Assembly: GCA_964573155.1 (NCBI GenBank)
Contig: CAZNIN010000007.1
Span: 1 to 29,798, forward strand
Origin: JAGQNK01 sp964573155
GTDB taxonomy: Bacteria; Patescibacteriota; Saccharimonadia; Saccharimonadales; JAGQNK01
Length of the DNA stretch: 29,798 bases
Direction of reading: 5' to 3'
In this document: in pieces, positions 1-6,451 of the stretch
How the letters are laid out: every line of letters begins with the position of its first letter
Numbering within the stretch: the stretch's first letter is position 1
Made by a program: the position numbers and the translations under genes
The notes under the pieces: generated by a model
The model's database searches: none
Seen by the model: the letters and a program-made list of their open reading frames with translations, nothing else
What the model was told of the DNA's origin: nothing

Positions 1-172
1 CACTGTTCCATCTATTGACTCGTTCAAGAATCCCTGCCGATGCTTTACTCGCAATGACTAGGCCGATTTCCGCGTCTACCTGTTCCTCGTGGATTGCTCT
101 CGCATATGCTTCTGCTGTCGTCCCCCCTCCAGAGGCCAAAATAGCTACGCGTGGTCTGTGTAATTCAGCCAT
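1..172 (-). CDS. PurN-like formyltransferase, 5' end only
   Basis: The ATG at 172 follows a GGAAGG Shine-Dalgarno site. The readable 57 residues start MAELHRPRVAILASGGGTTA and continue with DAEIGLVIASKASAGILERV. This is the first beta strand and glycine loop of the formyltransferase fold used by phosphoribosylglycinamide formyltransferase (PurN), where the family usually reads VLASGxGSN. The gene runs off the left edge, so the catalytic Asn-His-Asp region cannot be inspected. Formyl transfer from 10-formyl-THF to GAR is the family reaction; this copy may be a divergent relative, because GGGTTAEAY replaces the usual GSN motif. A promoter at 200-228 drives it, back to back with the rplL terminator. 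Confidence 0.6.
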   Translation of the reverse strand, partial: MAELHRPRVAILASGGGTTAEAYARAIHEEQVDAEIGLVIASKASAGILERVNRWNS

Positions 173-199
173 ACTACCTTCCCTAAAGTTTATGGGTTA

Positions 200-228
200 A
201 CAATATAATATTGATAGATTGTGGTCAA
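200..228 (-). promoter_or_regulatory. Promoter of the PurN-like gene
   Basis: On the minus strand there is TTGACC (223-228), a 17-bp spacer and TATTGT (200-205). Transcription would start near 193, giving a leader of about 20 nt with the GGAAGG site. It lies directly beside the rplL terminator at 233-263. Confidence 0.5.
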
Positions 229-232
229 TTAA

Positions 233-263
233 AAAACCACCCCTGTGGTTCAGAGGTGGTTTT
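233..263 (-). terminator. Intrinsic terminator after rplL
   Basis: The arms AAAACCACC (233-241) and GGTGGTTTT (255-263) form a 9-bp stem, followed on the minus strand by a T-rich tail. It lies 29 nt past the rplL stop. The plus strand also has a T tract, so it may work in both directions. Confidence 0.8.
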
Positions 264-291
264 ATTGCAATCTTTACAATTGCAAGTGTTG

Positions 292-675
292 TTAGGCGAG
301 CTCGACAGTCGCGCCAGCTTCTTCCAAAGCTTTCTTGGCGTTCTCTGCGTCTTCTTTCTTTGCCTTTTCTAGGACTGGCTTTGGTGCGCCGTCAACGATA
401 GCTTTTGCTTCGCCGAGACCGAGGCCAGTAATATCCTTAACAGCCTTGATAACTGCAACCTTCTGAGCGCCAGCGTCTTTCAGGATGACGTCATATTCAG
501 ACTTCTCTTCGGCTGCTGGGGCTGCATCGCCGCCAGCCACTGGGCCAGCAACGGCTACGGCTGCTGCTGCAGGTTCGATGCCGTATTCATCCTTCAGGAT
601 GGTCTTTAGTTCGTTTACTTCCAGTACAGTCAAGCCGGTAAGCTCTTCTGCCAATTTCTTTAGATCTTTAGCCAC
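292..675 (-). CDS. rplL: Ribosomal protein bL12 (L7/L12)
   Basis: The 127-residue product is the multicopy stalk protein that recruits translation factors to the 50S subunit. It has the N-terminal dimerisation helix with EELTGLTVLEVNELKTILKD, an Ala/Val/Gly-rich hinge at about residues 35-55, and a C-terminal globular domain containing EYDVILKDAGAQKVAVIKAV and GLGEAKAIVDGAPKPVLE. Length is normal for bL12. The start is GTG at 675, set by AAGGAGAA upstream; there is no in-frame ATG nearby. It lies 26 nt after rplJ in one operon and shares the leader at 1227-1406. A strong hairpin at 233-263 ends the unit. Identity is certain. Confidence 0.97.
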   Translation of the reverse strand: MAKDLKKLAEELTGLTVLEVNELKTILKDEYGIEPAAAAVAVAGPVAGGDAAPAAEEKSEYDVILKDAGAQKVAVIKAVKDITGLGLGEAKAIVDGAPKPVLEKAKKEDAENAKKALEEAGATVELA

Positions 676-701
676 GATAATTCTCCTTCGTGATTAGTAA
701 T

Positions 702-1226
702 TTATGCTGAAGCTTTTGCCTCTACGCCGTCGAGCAGACCATGTAGGTTGCCGGAAAGTGCGTTAGTGACATCGTTAAGTGGTGAAGTAAGGGTTGCGAT
801 AACCTGAGCGATGAGCTCATTCTTGCTTGGCAAGGTGGCTAGGGCTTTTACTTCATCTGCGCTGAGAAATTTGCCTTCTGCACTAAATGCGCCGACAAAT
901 TCTAGCGTAGGCTGGTTTTTGGCAAAACTAGCCAGTACTTGCGCAGGAGCTACTTCGTCTTCGCTATTAAATGCATACAGGAGCATACCATTCAAACTAC
1001 TGGTGTCGACGTCTTTCAGTGTATCGTGGCCCTGGATGGCTTTGATGACGAGACGGTTCTTTACAACCTTTAGTTTGGTACCGTTGTCACGGCCGGCACG
1101 GCGTAGTTCCTGCATCGCTTTCACGGGCGTGCCCTGATAAGCGGCGACGACAGTCATCTTAGAATCAGCCAATAGCTGGCTAACTTCTTCGATGACATCA
1201 TTTTTCTGGGTTTTGGTTAAAGCCAT
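702..1226 (-). CDS. rplJ: Ribosomal protein uL10
   Basis: The 174-residue protein is the base of the L7/L12 stalk. Its N-terminal RNA-binding domain includes ALTKTQKNDVIEEVSQLLAD and VVAAYQGTPVKAMQELRRAG, with LKVVKNRLVIKAI after it. The C-terminal helix that carries bL12 dimers follows FLSADEVKALATLPSKNELI. The start ATG at 1226 has AAAGGGAAAG upstream. In bacteria L10 bound to L12 represses its own mRNA through the leader. The 180-nt leader here, with a terminator and a remote complementary pair, fits that control. rplL follows directly. Confidence 0.97.
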   Translation of the reverse strand: MALTKTQKNDVIEEVSQLLADSKMTVVAAYQGTPVKAMQELRRAGRDNGTKLKVVKNRLVIKAIQGHDTLKDVDTSSLNGMLLYAFNSEDEVAPAQVLASFAKNQPTLEFVGAFSAEGKFLSADEVKALATLPSKNELIAQVIATLTSPLNDVTNALSGNLHGLLDGVEAKASA

Positions 1227-1406
1227 AGTAATGCTTTCCCTTTTAGTTAAAGTTTTGTTCTTCGGCTCGACCTATCTCCGAGAACTTCTACCAAAATAAA
1301 ATTGACCCCTGTTACCAAAGGTCAATTCGTGCTCATATAAACAAAACGACTTGTTATAGCACCTCGGCGACATTTTCAAGATTGCTCCGTCGCTGTCTTT
1401 GGTAAC
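1227..1406 (-). promoter_or_regulatory. rplJL leader RNA (L10-leader-like)
   Basis: The predicted transcript starts with GTTACCAAAG (plus-strand positions 1397-1406). This is perfectly complementary to CTTTGGTAAC (positions 1311-1320), which forms most of the loop of an intrinsic terminator at 1292-1327. The terminator arms are AATTGACC and GGTCAATT (1320-1327 and 1300-1307), followed by a TTTTATTTTG tract. The remote pair would enclose a domain of about 75 nt and is topologically hard to combine with the terminator hairpin. By position this is the L10(L12) autoregulatory leader. Assignment to that RNA family is from context, not from matching its binding motif. Confidence 0.65.
1292..1327 (-). 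terminator. Terminator/attenuator inside rplJ leader
   Basis: Eight-base-pair stem with arms 1320-1327 and 1300-1307. Its loop contains CTTTGGTAAC minus the first base, and a T-rich tract lies at 1291-1299 on the minus strand. It sits between the rplJ promoter and the rplJ start, so it must be bypassed for expression. Confidence 0.7.
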
Positions 1407-1412
1407 GCGATA

Positions 1413-1441
1413 ATTTTAGATTACGAGAGCAAAAAAGTCAA
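1413..1441 (-). promoter_or_regulatory. rplJL promoter
   Basis: Minus strand TTGACT (1436-1441), exactly 17 bp, then TAAAAT (1413-1418). The expected start is G at about 1406, the first base of the remote pairing element. Confidence 0.75.
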
Positions 1442-1813
1442 TCATTCTTGGCCCAGTTGGACACTTTCCACATGCATCTCTTCGAATTCATCCAGCGATA
1501 ACGCTGTATCCCCTAGTACGCAGTACGTTAGTAGCGTTCGTTTTGCTTCGAGTGTTCTATGCTTCTCTTCCTCGCTATACAGATTTGCGCCAAGGTGATC
1601 AACAACTGTGGTCGATGTGGTTTGACCATCTCCTTTACTCAGAGATACCGGTGATTGTGGTTCTGGTCGAGGCAGTTCTTCGCCGTTTCGGTGAGTCACG
1701 TTCGACCCAAAACTGGTGTGAGCGAGGCGTTTCTCAAAACTCATATATGTTGTTTCAGGAGACACGACTCCTAATAGTTCTGGTGATGGCAGCATTCCTC
1801 TCATATTCTTCAT
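1442..1813 (-). CDS. Unrecognised 123-residue protein
   Basis: I do not recognise the family. Start ATG at 1813 follows GAAAGGA. An upstream in-frame extension to 1903 is open but would run through the terminator at 1826-1853, so it is rejected as coding. The product has no signal peptide or membrane segment. It has a low-complexity middle (about residues 45-75, rich in Pro, Ser, Thr) and an acidic C-terminal third with SEEEKHRTLEAKRTLLTYCV. The stop lies against the -35 of the rplJ promoter. Its own promoter is predicted at 1938-1966. Only the intact frame, ribosome binding site and promoter support it as a gene. Confidence 0.5.
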   Translation of the reverse strand: MKNMRGMLPSPELLGVVSPETTYMSFEKRLAHTSFGSNVTHRNGEELPRPEPQSPVSLSKGDGQTTSTTVVDHLGANLYSEEEKHRTLEAKRTLLTYCVLGDTALSLDEFEEMHVESVQLGQE

Positions 1814-1825
1814 TCCTTTCGGATT

Positions 1826-1853
1826 AAAAAGGCCCCTCTGTGCGAGGGGCCTT
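1826..1853 (-). terminator. Terminator just before the 123-residue gene
   Basis: Perfect 10-bp stem AAGGCCCCTC/GAGGGGCCTT with a 5-nt loop and TTTTT on the minus strand. It ends 13 nt before the ATG at 1813. It may end transcription from the gene at 2001-2237, or attenuate the downstream gene: minus-strand GCGAGG (1881-1886) can pair with CCTCGC (1842-1847) in its 5' arm and loop. Confidence 0.8.
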
Positions 1854-1937
1854 GTAGTTTCTTTTGTAACTAACTCATTACCTCGCGGTTGCGGGGGCTC
1901 CAATCTTAATCACGATTGAATGCTGAGTCATGCTGAA

Positions 1938-1966
1938 AAATTACTCCTGTATGACAAATCTGTCAA
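1938..1966 (-). promoter_or_regulatory. Promoter of the 123-residue gene
   Basis: TTGACA (1961-1966), 17-bp spacer, TAATTT (1938-1943) on the minus strand. The -35 overlaps the inverted repeat TGACA-N4-TGTCA (1952-1965), a possible operator. Confidence 0.55.
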
Positions 1967-2000
1967 GCGATATGCTCTCTCGGCGCGTCTTTGCTATGGG

Positions 2001-2237
2001 CTAGATGAGGCCCATCTCCCAAAATGGATCTGTGTCATGAGAAGTGACCGAGCGTTTGTAGCCGTCATCCTGGCCACCATAAGGGATACCACTTACTACC
2101 TGCTCGGGGATTTCTACTATTTCTACAGTTTTACGAGTCGCAGCCATGCTCATTACCCCTGCTTTTATCCGGCCTATCTCCTGTTGACGCTGTTCCTCAA
2201 AATTACCTGCAATATCGTGAACGATTACTTCTGACAT
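2001..2237 (-). CDS. Unrecognised 78-residue protein with attenuated leader
   Basis: ATG at 2237 is preceded by AGGAGATG at good spacing. The product starts MSEVIVHDIAGNFEEQRQQE and ends DPFWEMGLI. It is soluble, with an amphipathic N-terminal helix and a TVEIVEIPEQVV strand-like stretch. I recognise no family. A longer frame to 2330 would cover the terminator and leader hairpins and is rejected. Transcription is predicted from 2400-2428, divergent from the gene at 2639, through a leader with a terminator at 2262-2291. Function is unknown. A regulatory or ligand-responsive role is suggested only by the leader. Confidence 0.6.
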   Translation of the reverse strand: MSEVIVHDIAGNFEEQRQQEIGRIKAGVMSMAATRKTVEIVEIPEQVVSGIPYGGQDDGYKRSVTSHDTDPFWEMGLI

Positions 2238-2393
2238 ACGTATACATCTCCTAAGATTATTAAAAAATCGGCTTTGTTGGTGAAGCCGATTATTGGGGGC
2301 TGTGCTGACGGATCTAATCCGCGGCTTCAACCATGCTGAAGCACAGCCCGGTAAGGCTGAGGAGTAGTTGCTTCAACGTCGGTATATTCATGA
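2238..2393 (-). promoter_or_regulatory. Switch-like leader RNA of the 78-residue gene
   Basis: Read on the minus strand, a 10-bp perfect stem GGGCTGTGCT/AGCACAGCCC (arms at 2340-2349 and 2297-2306) encloses GGTTGAAGCCG (2322-2332) and a small CGGAT/ATCCG hairpin. GGTTGAAGCCG can pair with CGGCTTCACC (2279-2288), the 5' arm of the terminator, with one bulged base. GCTTCA just upstream can instead pair with TGAAGC of the same element. Terminator and antiterminator are therefore mutually exclusive, as in transcriptional riboswitches. I match it to no known riboswitch class. Confidence 0.6.
2262..2291 (-). terminator. Attenuator terminator before the 78-residue gene
   Basis: Minus-strand arms AATCGGCTT and AAGCCGATT form a 9-bp stem followed by TTTTTT (2262-2267). 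It lies 25 nt before the start codon. No minus-strand gene lies upstream within the divergent region that would need it as a normal end. Confidence 0.8.
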
Positions 2394-2399
2394 TGTAAT

Positions 2400-2450
2400 A
2401 CAATACTACGATATTTTGTACTTGACAAGTAGATGGCGTCTCGATACATT
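2400..2450. promoter_or_regulatory. Divergent promoters sharing a palindromic -35
   Basis: The palindrome TACTTGACAAGTA (2419-2431) supplies both -35 boxes. Plus: TTGACA (2422-2427), 17 bp, TACATT (2445-2450). Minus: TTGTCA (2423-2428), 17 bp, TATTGT (2400-2405). The two RNA polymerase sites overlap completely at the -35, so they should exclude each other or be shut together by a protein that binds the palindrome. Confidence 0.6.
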
Positions 2451-2456
2451 GTGTGC

Positions 2457-2638
2457 TGTGAATAGTGTATTTCAAACCAACATCAATATTGCGAAGCACA
2501 TCTGCCGCCAGTACGGTTTTGTGCTCGTGATGGCGAAATAGTTTGGAATCCGCGAACGCACAATAATAATCGTACAAGAAAAACAAAACCGGATTCCAAA
2601 CGAGGAATCCGGTTTTTTTCAAAGAGAGGCCATACGCA
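2457..2638 (+). promoter_or_regulatory. Switch-like leader RNA of the 146-residue gene
   Basis: Three exclusive pairings are visible. (1) Terminator, arms 2585-2597 and 2604-2616. (2) Antiterminator: TTTGGAATCCG (2542-2552) is an exact 11-base complement of CGGATTCCAAA (2590-2600). (3) A closing stem: ATTTCAAAC (2469-2477) pairs with GTTTGGAAT (2541-2549) over 9 bp with one G-U, hiding the antiterminator. The closing stem encloses about 63 nt with a hairpin GCCAGTAC/GTGC...TGGC (about 2508-2534). The logic is that of a transcriptional OFF riboswitch. No known class was recognised. Confidence 0.65.
2585..2619 (+). terminator. Attenuator terminator before the 146-residue gene
   Basis: Perfect 13-bp stem AAAACCGGATTCC/GGAATCCGGTTTT with loop AAACGA and seven Ts (2613-2619). 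It ends 20 nt before the ATG. There is no plus-strand gene upstream, so it can only act on the leader transcript. It has a weaker T tract on the minus strand. Confidence 0.85.
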
Positions 2639-3079
2639 ATGTCACTCACGGAAGCGCGATCATCAGATGTAAATCGCGAGGTAGAATTAGGACTTAACCT
2701 GGTGCAGGCTCGGGATCAGCTTGGCGCAAGTCTGCGAAATCCAATGCTGCACGAAGGTGAATACGAACAGCGGGTTTGTGACTACGTAAACGCGTTCCAG
2801 CAAAAGTTCTTTGACGCAGATGGCAACGCTCCTTTTACGAGTTACTCCGATATAGCCAGCACAATCTCGGCGCAAATGCACGCAATGACCGAAGAATCAG
2901 GCACTAGTTTTGATATAGCTGATCGGGTACGGGGTTACCATCAAGACGAAGACGCAGTCGTATTAAGCGCCTTAGGATTTTCGGCTATGCCGCGTGCTGT
3001 GACGCTGACACTTCTTGATGTCATAGACGACAGACTCCCCAAGACAACAGCACGGAAATGGGAGCTACGGGCTGCTTGA
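2639..3079 (+). CDS. Unrecognised 146-residue protein with attenuated leader
   Basis: ATG at 2639 is preceded by AGAGAGG. The product starts MSLTEARSSDVNREVELGLN, is soluble and largely helical, and ends LPKTTARKWELRAA. The middle contains YHQDEDAVVLSALGFSAMPR. No family, catalytic motif, signal peptide or membrane segment was recognised. It is followed 21 nt later by a 69-residue frame. Expression is predicted to depend on read-through of the leader terminator. The divergent partner at 2001-2237 has the same arrangement, so the two genes are probably controlled together. Confidence 0.65.
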   Translation: MSLTEARSSDVNREVELGLNLVQARDQLGASLRNPMLHEGEYEQRVCDYVNAFQQKFFDADGNAPFTSYSDIASTISAQMHAMTEESGTSFDIADRVRGYHQDEDAVVLSALGFSAMPRAVTLTLLDVIDDRLPKTTARKWELRAA

Positions 3080-3100
3080 CGTAAAAAGAGCATAGAAAAT

Positions 3101-3310
3101 ATGAGCAGTATAGAATTTGAGCCAGATGTAGTTACAGCACCAGCCGAACGCAGTTCGGTGCGGCTGGTTTCGCTTGCAGACGTTCATGCTGCAATCGATA
3201 CGGATAACCGTCCACTGCCTTCGCAGCTTCTACGGGCGGATAGGCTCCTGTGTGAACTTGGGGGGTCTGTTGCTCAACATGTCGAAGTTGATATGTTTAG
3301 CGAAGATTAG
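3101..3310 (+). CDS. Unrecognised 69-residue protein
   Basis: The frame begins MSSIEFEPDVVTAPAERSSV and ends VEVDMFSED. It is acidic and soluble. No clear Shine-Dalgarno site precedes it, and it lies 21 nt after the 146-residue gene, so it would rely on the same transcript. Its early coding region contains overlapping inverted repeats, ACCAGCCG/CGGCTGGT and CCGAAC/GTTCGG (about 3140-3169), which could form a hairpin over the first codons. The convergent gene at 3364 ends 53 nt away with no obvious terminator between. Support as a gene is moderate. Confidence 0.4.
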   Translation: MSSIEFEPDVVTAPAERSSVRLVSLADVHAAIDTDNRPLPSQLLRADRLLCELGGSVAQHVEVDMFSED

Positions 3311-3363
3311 CGATAGCGGTCTCGCGCGTATACTCGCGAAATAATATCCAGAACTTTTAATTA

Positions 3364-5718
3364 TTATTGTTTGTCTAGCTGCTCGAGCTTGAACTGCGTA
3401 GCACGTTCAGCGGCTAACCTAGTGAGTTCTGGGTCTTCGTCTTGATTTACGAACCGCATGTGTTCTGCCAGCATCGGGTGAACCTCAGCAAGTTTTTCAT
3501 GCATCTGTAGTACTAGCTTGCGATAGCCGGGATGGCCCTGTGGGCTGGTGCGCAGTTCATGAAAATGAAATGCCTCACGAGCGTTATATGTAACCTTCCA
3601 GCGCATACGGTGTCCAAGCAGCGTTGCGTACTGGGCTTCATATGCATAACCTTCGCTTTGCAATACAGAATATAGTTGAGCAGAGAGATCAAAGCATTTT
3701 TCAAACAAGTCGCTGAGACCAGCTTCTTCCACGAGCGGAGGTACTTCATATCCGTACCGTGGCGTCAGCTGTTGCCACTGAAGATCATCGACCATGCGAT
3801 GACGCTGAAGATCACGGAAAATGCCATAGTCACATATCAGGTCCCACGTGTAGTGTGCTTGTTCGAGTGCTCGTCCGGGTCGATGGCGGCGATTGAGGCG
3901 TTCTCCAATGTAGGTGGTGAAAATCTCGATTTTTCTGTCAATTGACCAGTTCGCAACTTCCTGTTCTATTTCCTCCAATGACAAGTTGCTCGACTCGTAA
4001 AGCATGTGCGACACGAGGTCCAGTTCGTTACGAGGCCACACATTTTCCAGCTTGACTGGTTCCTGTGATCCACTGTGCGAATCTGGGAGATATTTCCTGG
4101 ATAGTTCGGCTACATGCTGCCGAGTTGTCGCCATATACGCAGTTGTTGCCCCACCGCGGTCTGGTTTATCGGCACGCTCCAAGAATGTCGGAATGACTTT
4201 GCGCGCTTCTTTTAGGATAGCGTCACCAGTAATCTGGGCTTCCTTGCTCTCACTTGCACGCAATCGCATAATCAAGGCTTCGAGTGCCTGTCCGCTGGCG
4301 AATATACCTACCGTTGACTTCGTAGCGACCGGCAGTACTGGGCGGATTGCGTCACAAGCTTGGGCGCGGATTGCGCTGCGCCAAGCTCCATCCTGTTCGT
4401 GTTTGGGCGTATTGGAGTTTCGTTGCAAATAATCTGTTAATTCACGCACCATTGACGAGTAAGCTTCAAAAATACTATCCATCGCCGCGTTGTACTTGGT
4501 CTTAGTAAGATCATCCAGGTGTTCTGGCGTATAGTATTTGAATTTGCCGTCTGCATCTTTCTGGTCAAAATAAATGTATCGCGTCGATTGCTCAAGATAT
4601 GCAGCTAATCGTCCCCATTCCAATTGCTTGGTAAGTAGATTGGAAGCGTTTTCGACGACTATGTGTTGGCCAACGAGCTGTTGAACTGAGTCATCTCCAA
4701 ACGCTGTAATTACCCGTTTAAGTAACGCGTCGTCCTTGCCCGCTGCTGCTGCAAATTCATCAAGTATAGTAATGCGCATGTCGTCACCACGCCGAGACAA
4801 ACGAGCCATTGCGGCGGCAATAGTTAGCGTGCTAAGTTTGTCGGAAAATGCATAAACGTTACCTTCGCTCTCGGTGACTGCTGCCTCCAGAAATTCTTTA
4901 CCAGCAGCAGTTATTTCCCAGCCAGTGTCTGTTTTGGTGAGATATGGGTTGGTAGGTTTTTCGGTCACGACGGGGCTCTCCTCTGTTTTAGCTGCCTTGC
5001 TTGTTTTCTTTTTTGGCGATTTTGGTAGAAGCGGCTGGACAGTATTCCATACCATATCTTCAACTTGATCGATGGTCATGAGCTTGTTGCTGCGCACACA
5101 GTCTATGCGAAGAAAATCCTTTGGGAATAACTGGCAAAGATCGTCGTATACCTCGACCGCACGCTTCAGGTGGCTTAAATCTGCTTCATGTATATCACGC
5201 TTTTTGTCCGTGTACGTGCGTTCGTCTTTTGTGTCGACAAGTTGTTGCGCAATTTCTGCTGGAACGCGCAAAACAATACTTTTGTCTGGTCGCGGTATGC
5301 CTAACATCTGAAACTCGAGATTATCAAGCCAAATAAAGTATCCTTTTCGCTGCGCTGCATTAGCAAACTTTGTGCCCTGGTGAGCCATATTGGAGCCTGT
5401 AAATCGGTTTGCGAGCACGATTTTACCTTCGTCTAGGGCTTGGCGAATCCGTGGCGCAGCCTCATAACGATCAAGAGCGTAGAAAAGAGAACCTGTATAT
5501 GGGCCGACTTCATCAGCGGTACCGTACTTCCCATTCAAATATTCGCGGACAAAGTAACTCGACTGTTGTTCATATTGTGGGAAATCAAATGTTTCAACTT
5601 CGTAGCCTTCATTCTCGAGCCGCGATATTAATCGCTTAAACTGCGTACCCTTACCTGAGCCATCAGTACCTTCAATGACAATGAATGTTCCTTGAGTTTG
5701 CTTCTTTTTACCAATCAT
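3364..5718 (-). CDS. Thymidylate kinase-ThyX fusion protein (784 aa)
   Basis: Residues 1-230 are thymidylate kinase (dTMP to dTDP): P-loop GTDGSGKGT (17-25), DRYE (83-86) and ANRFTGSNMAHQG. A Lys/Thr-rich linker (about 231-260) leads to two ThyX-like domains. ThyX makes dTMP from dUMP with FAD and methylene-THF. In copy 1 (about 265-520) the signature aligns as QLEWGRLAAYLEQSTRY (365-381): it keeps EQS-RY but lacks RHR. Copy 2 (about 560-784) has RHR (639-641) and PRY (653-655) but lacks the EQS serine part. Each copy has the C-terminal helix segment (RPVLPVATKST; NAREAFHFHELR). Standalone ThyX is about 220-250 aa. The start ATG overlaps the dcd stop (ATGA), so the two are coupled. Confidence 0.9.
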   Translation of the reverse strand: MIGKKKQTQGTFIVIEGTDGSGKGTQFKRLISRLENEGYEVETFDFPQYEQQSSYFVREYLNGKYGTADEVGPYTGSLFYALDRYEAAPRIRQALDEGKIVLANRFTGSNMAHQGTKFANAAQRKGYFIWLDNLEFQMLGIPRPDKSIVLRVPAEIAQQLVDTKDERTYTDKKRDIHEADLSHLKRAVEVYDDLCQLFPKDFLRIDCVRSNKLMTIDQVEDMVWNTVQPLLPKSPKKKTSKAAKTEESPVVTEKPTNPYLTKTDTGWEITAAGKEFLEAAVTESEGNVYAFSDKLSTLTIAAAMARLSRRGDDMRITILDEFAAAAGKDDALLKRVITAFGDDSVQQLVGQHIVVENASNLLTKQLEWGRLAAYLEQSTRYIYFDQKDADGKFKYYTPEHLDDLTKTKYNAAMDSIFEAYSSMVRELTDYLQRNSNTPKHEQDGAWRSAIRAQACDAIRPVLPVATKSTVGIFASGQALEALIMRLRASESKEAQITGDAILKEARKVIPTFLERADKPDRGGATTAYMATTRQHVAELSRKYLPDSHSGSQEPVKLENVWPRNELDLVSHMLYESSNLSLEEIEQEVANWSIDRKIEIFTTYIGERLNRRHRPGRALEQAHYTWDLICDYGIFRDLQRHRMVDDLQWQQLTPRYGYEVPPLVEEAGLSDLFEKCFDLSAQLYSVLQSEGYAYEAQYATLLGHRMRWKVTYNAREAFHFHELRTSPQGHPGYRKLVLQMHEKLAEVHPMLAEHMRFVNQDEDPELTRLAAERATQFKLEQLDKQ

Positions 5719-6428
5719 CGTGCTTTTAAACCTTTGATTTCCTCTGGTAATGTGCGCTTGTCCTTGAAGGCTCGAGGTAGCATCTGTTCTGGTCGCCAGT
5801 TTTCAATAATTTCCTGCAGGTCAGTACCCTGTTGATACTTGCCGCTGAAGCCGTTGTCGCGACCTTCGCCGTAGCTGCCCTCGACTTCGCCGGTCTCCAA
5901 GAAGACGGCCTGAGCAATTCGTTCACCGACTGGCAATAGTACCGTTTCATGCTCGTTAAGATTATAGATTTCGAGTGTCAGCCGATTTATGTAGCCAGGG
6001 TCAACCCATCCAGCGTCAAAGCAAACCGATACACCGTTTCGTCCCCAAGAGGAGCGGGCTTTGACTTGGTAAGCTCCGGGAGGCTTGATGCCGAAAAACT
6101 CATGAGTGTGCGCTAAGATACGTTCACCTGGTCGTAGGGGTATGACCGGATGGTCGGGCGGAATATTGTCCAGTAACTTTACTCCATTGGCGGTGCACCA
6201 ATCCTGGTGAGCTTCGGCTTGATGTACCTCCCCGAAATACCTTCTGACATCGTTTTCCGAAAACGGGTTGTAGACAAATCCTCGTTGCGCCTGTCCGGTA
6301 CGATAATAATAGTAACCGAGTGTGACGTCCAAGCTGGCGTGTGCCACATGCTTTGGATTGAATGGCGTGCAGACTATATGGCCATCTTTGATCGCCTGGC
6401 GAATCTGAGTGTTGCTGTAGACCCCCAC
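5715..6428 (-). CDS. dcd: dCTP deaminase (237 aa)
   Basis: Converts dCTP to dUTP (or dUMP in bifunctional forms), feeding thymidylate synthesis. It has the family core RSSWGRNGVSVCFDAGWVDP, then GYINRLTLEIYNLNEHETV and LPVGERIAQAVF, with SLDVTLG near the N-terminus. The start is taken as GTG at 6428, which has GGGAGGTAAC in front. The ATG at 6449 sits at the predicted transcription start and has no ribosome site, so it is rejected. At 237 residues it is longer than the usual roughly 190, mainly through a loop around residues 45-85 and a C-terminal tail. It overlaps the tmk-thyX start by 4 nt, forming a two-gene dTTP supply operon. No separate dUTPase gene is visible here. Confidence 0.9.
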   Translation of the reverse strand: MGVYSNTQIRQAIKDGHIVCTPFNPKHVAHASLDVTLGYYYYRTGQAQRGFVYNPFSENDVRRYFGEVHQAEAHQDWCTANGVKLLDNIPPDHPVIPLRPGERILAHTHEFFGIKPPGAYQVKARSSWGRNGVSVCFDAGWVDPGYINRLTLEIYNLNEHETVLLPVGERIAQAVFLETGEVEGSYGEGRDNGFSGKYQQGTDLQEIIENWRPEQMLPRAFKDKRTLPEEIKGLKAR

Positions 6429-6451
6429 GTTACCTCCCTTTGATTTCATAT

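Noticed and set aside
1814..1903. N-terminal extension of the 123-residue protein.
   Set aside because: It would translate through the 10-bp terminator; a good ribosome site sits before ATG 1813.
2314..2649. Minus-strand open frame of 111 codons across the divergent region.
   Set aside because: It covers both leaders and the shared promoter and has no ribosome site; the RNA structures and promoters explain the region better.
6429..6449. ATG 6449 as the dcd start.
   Set aside because: It coincides with the predicted transcription start and its first codons contain the GGGAGG site for GTG 6428.
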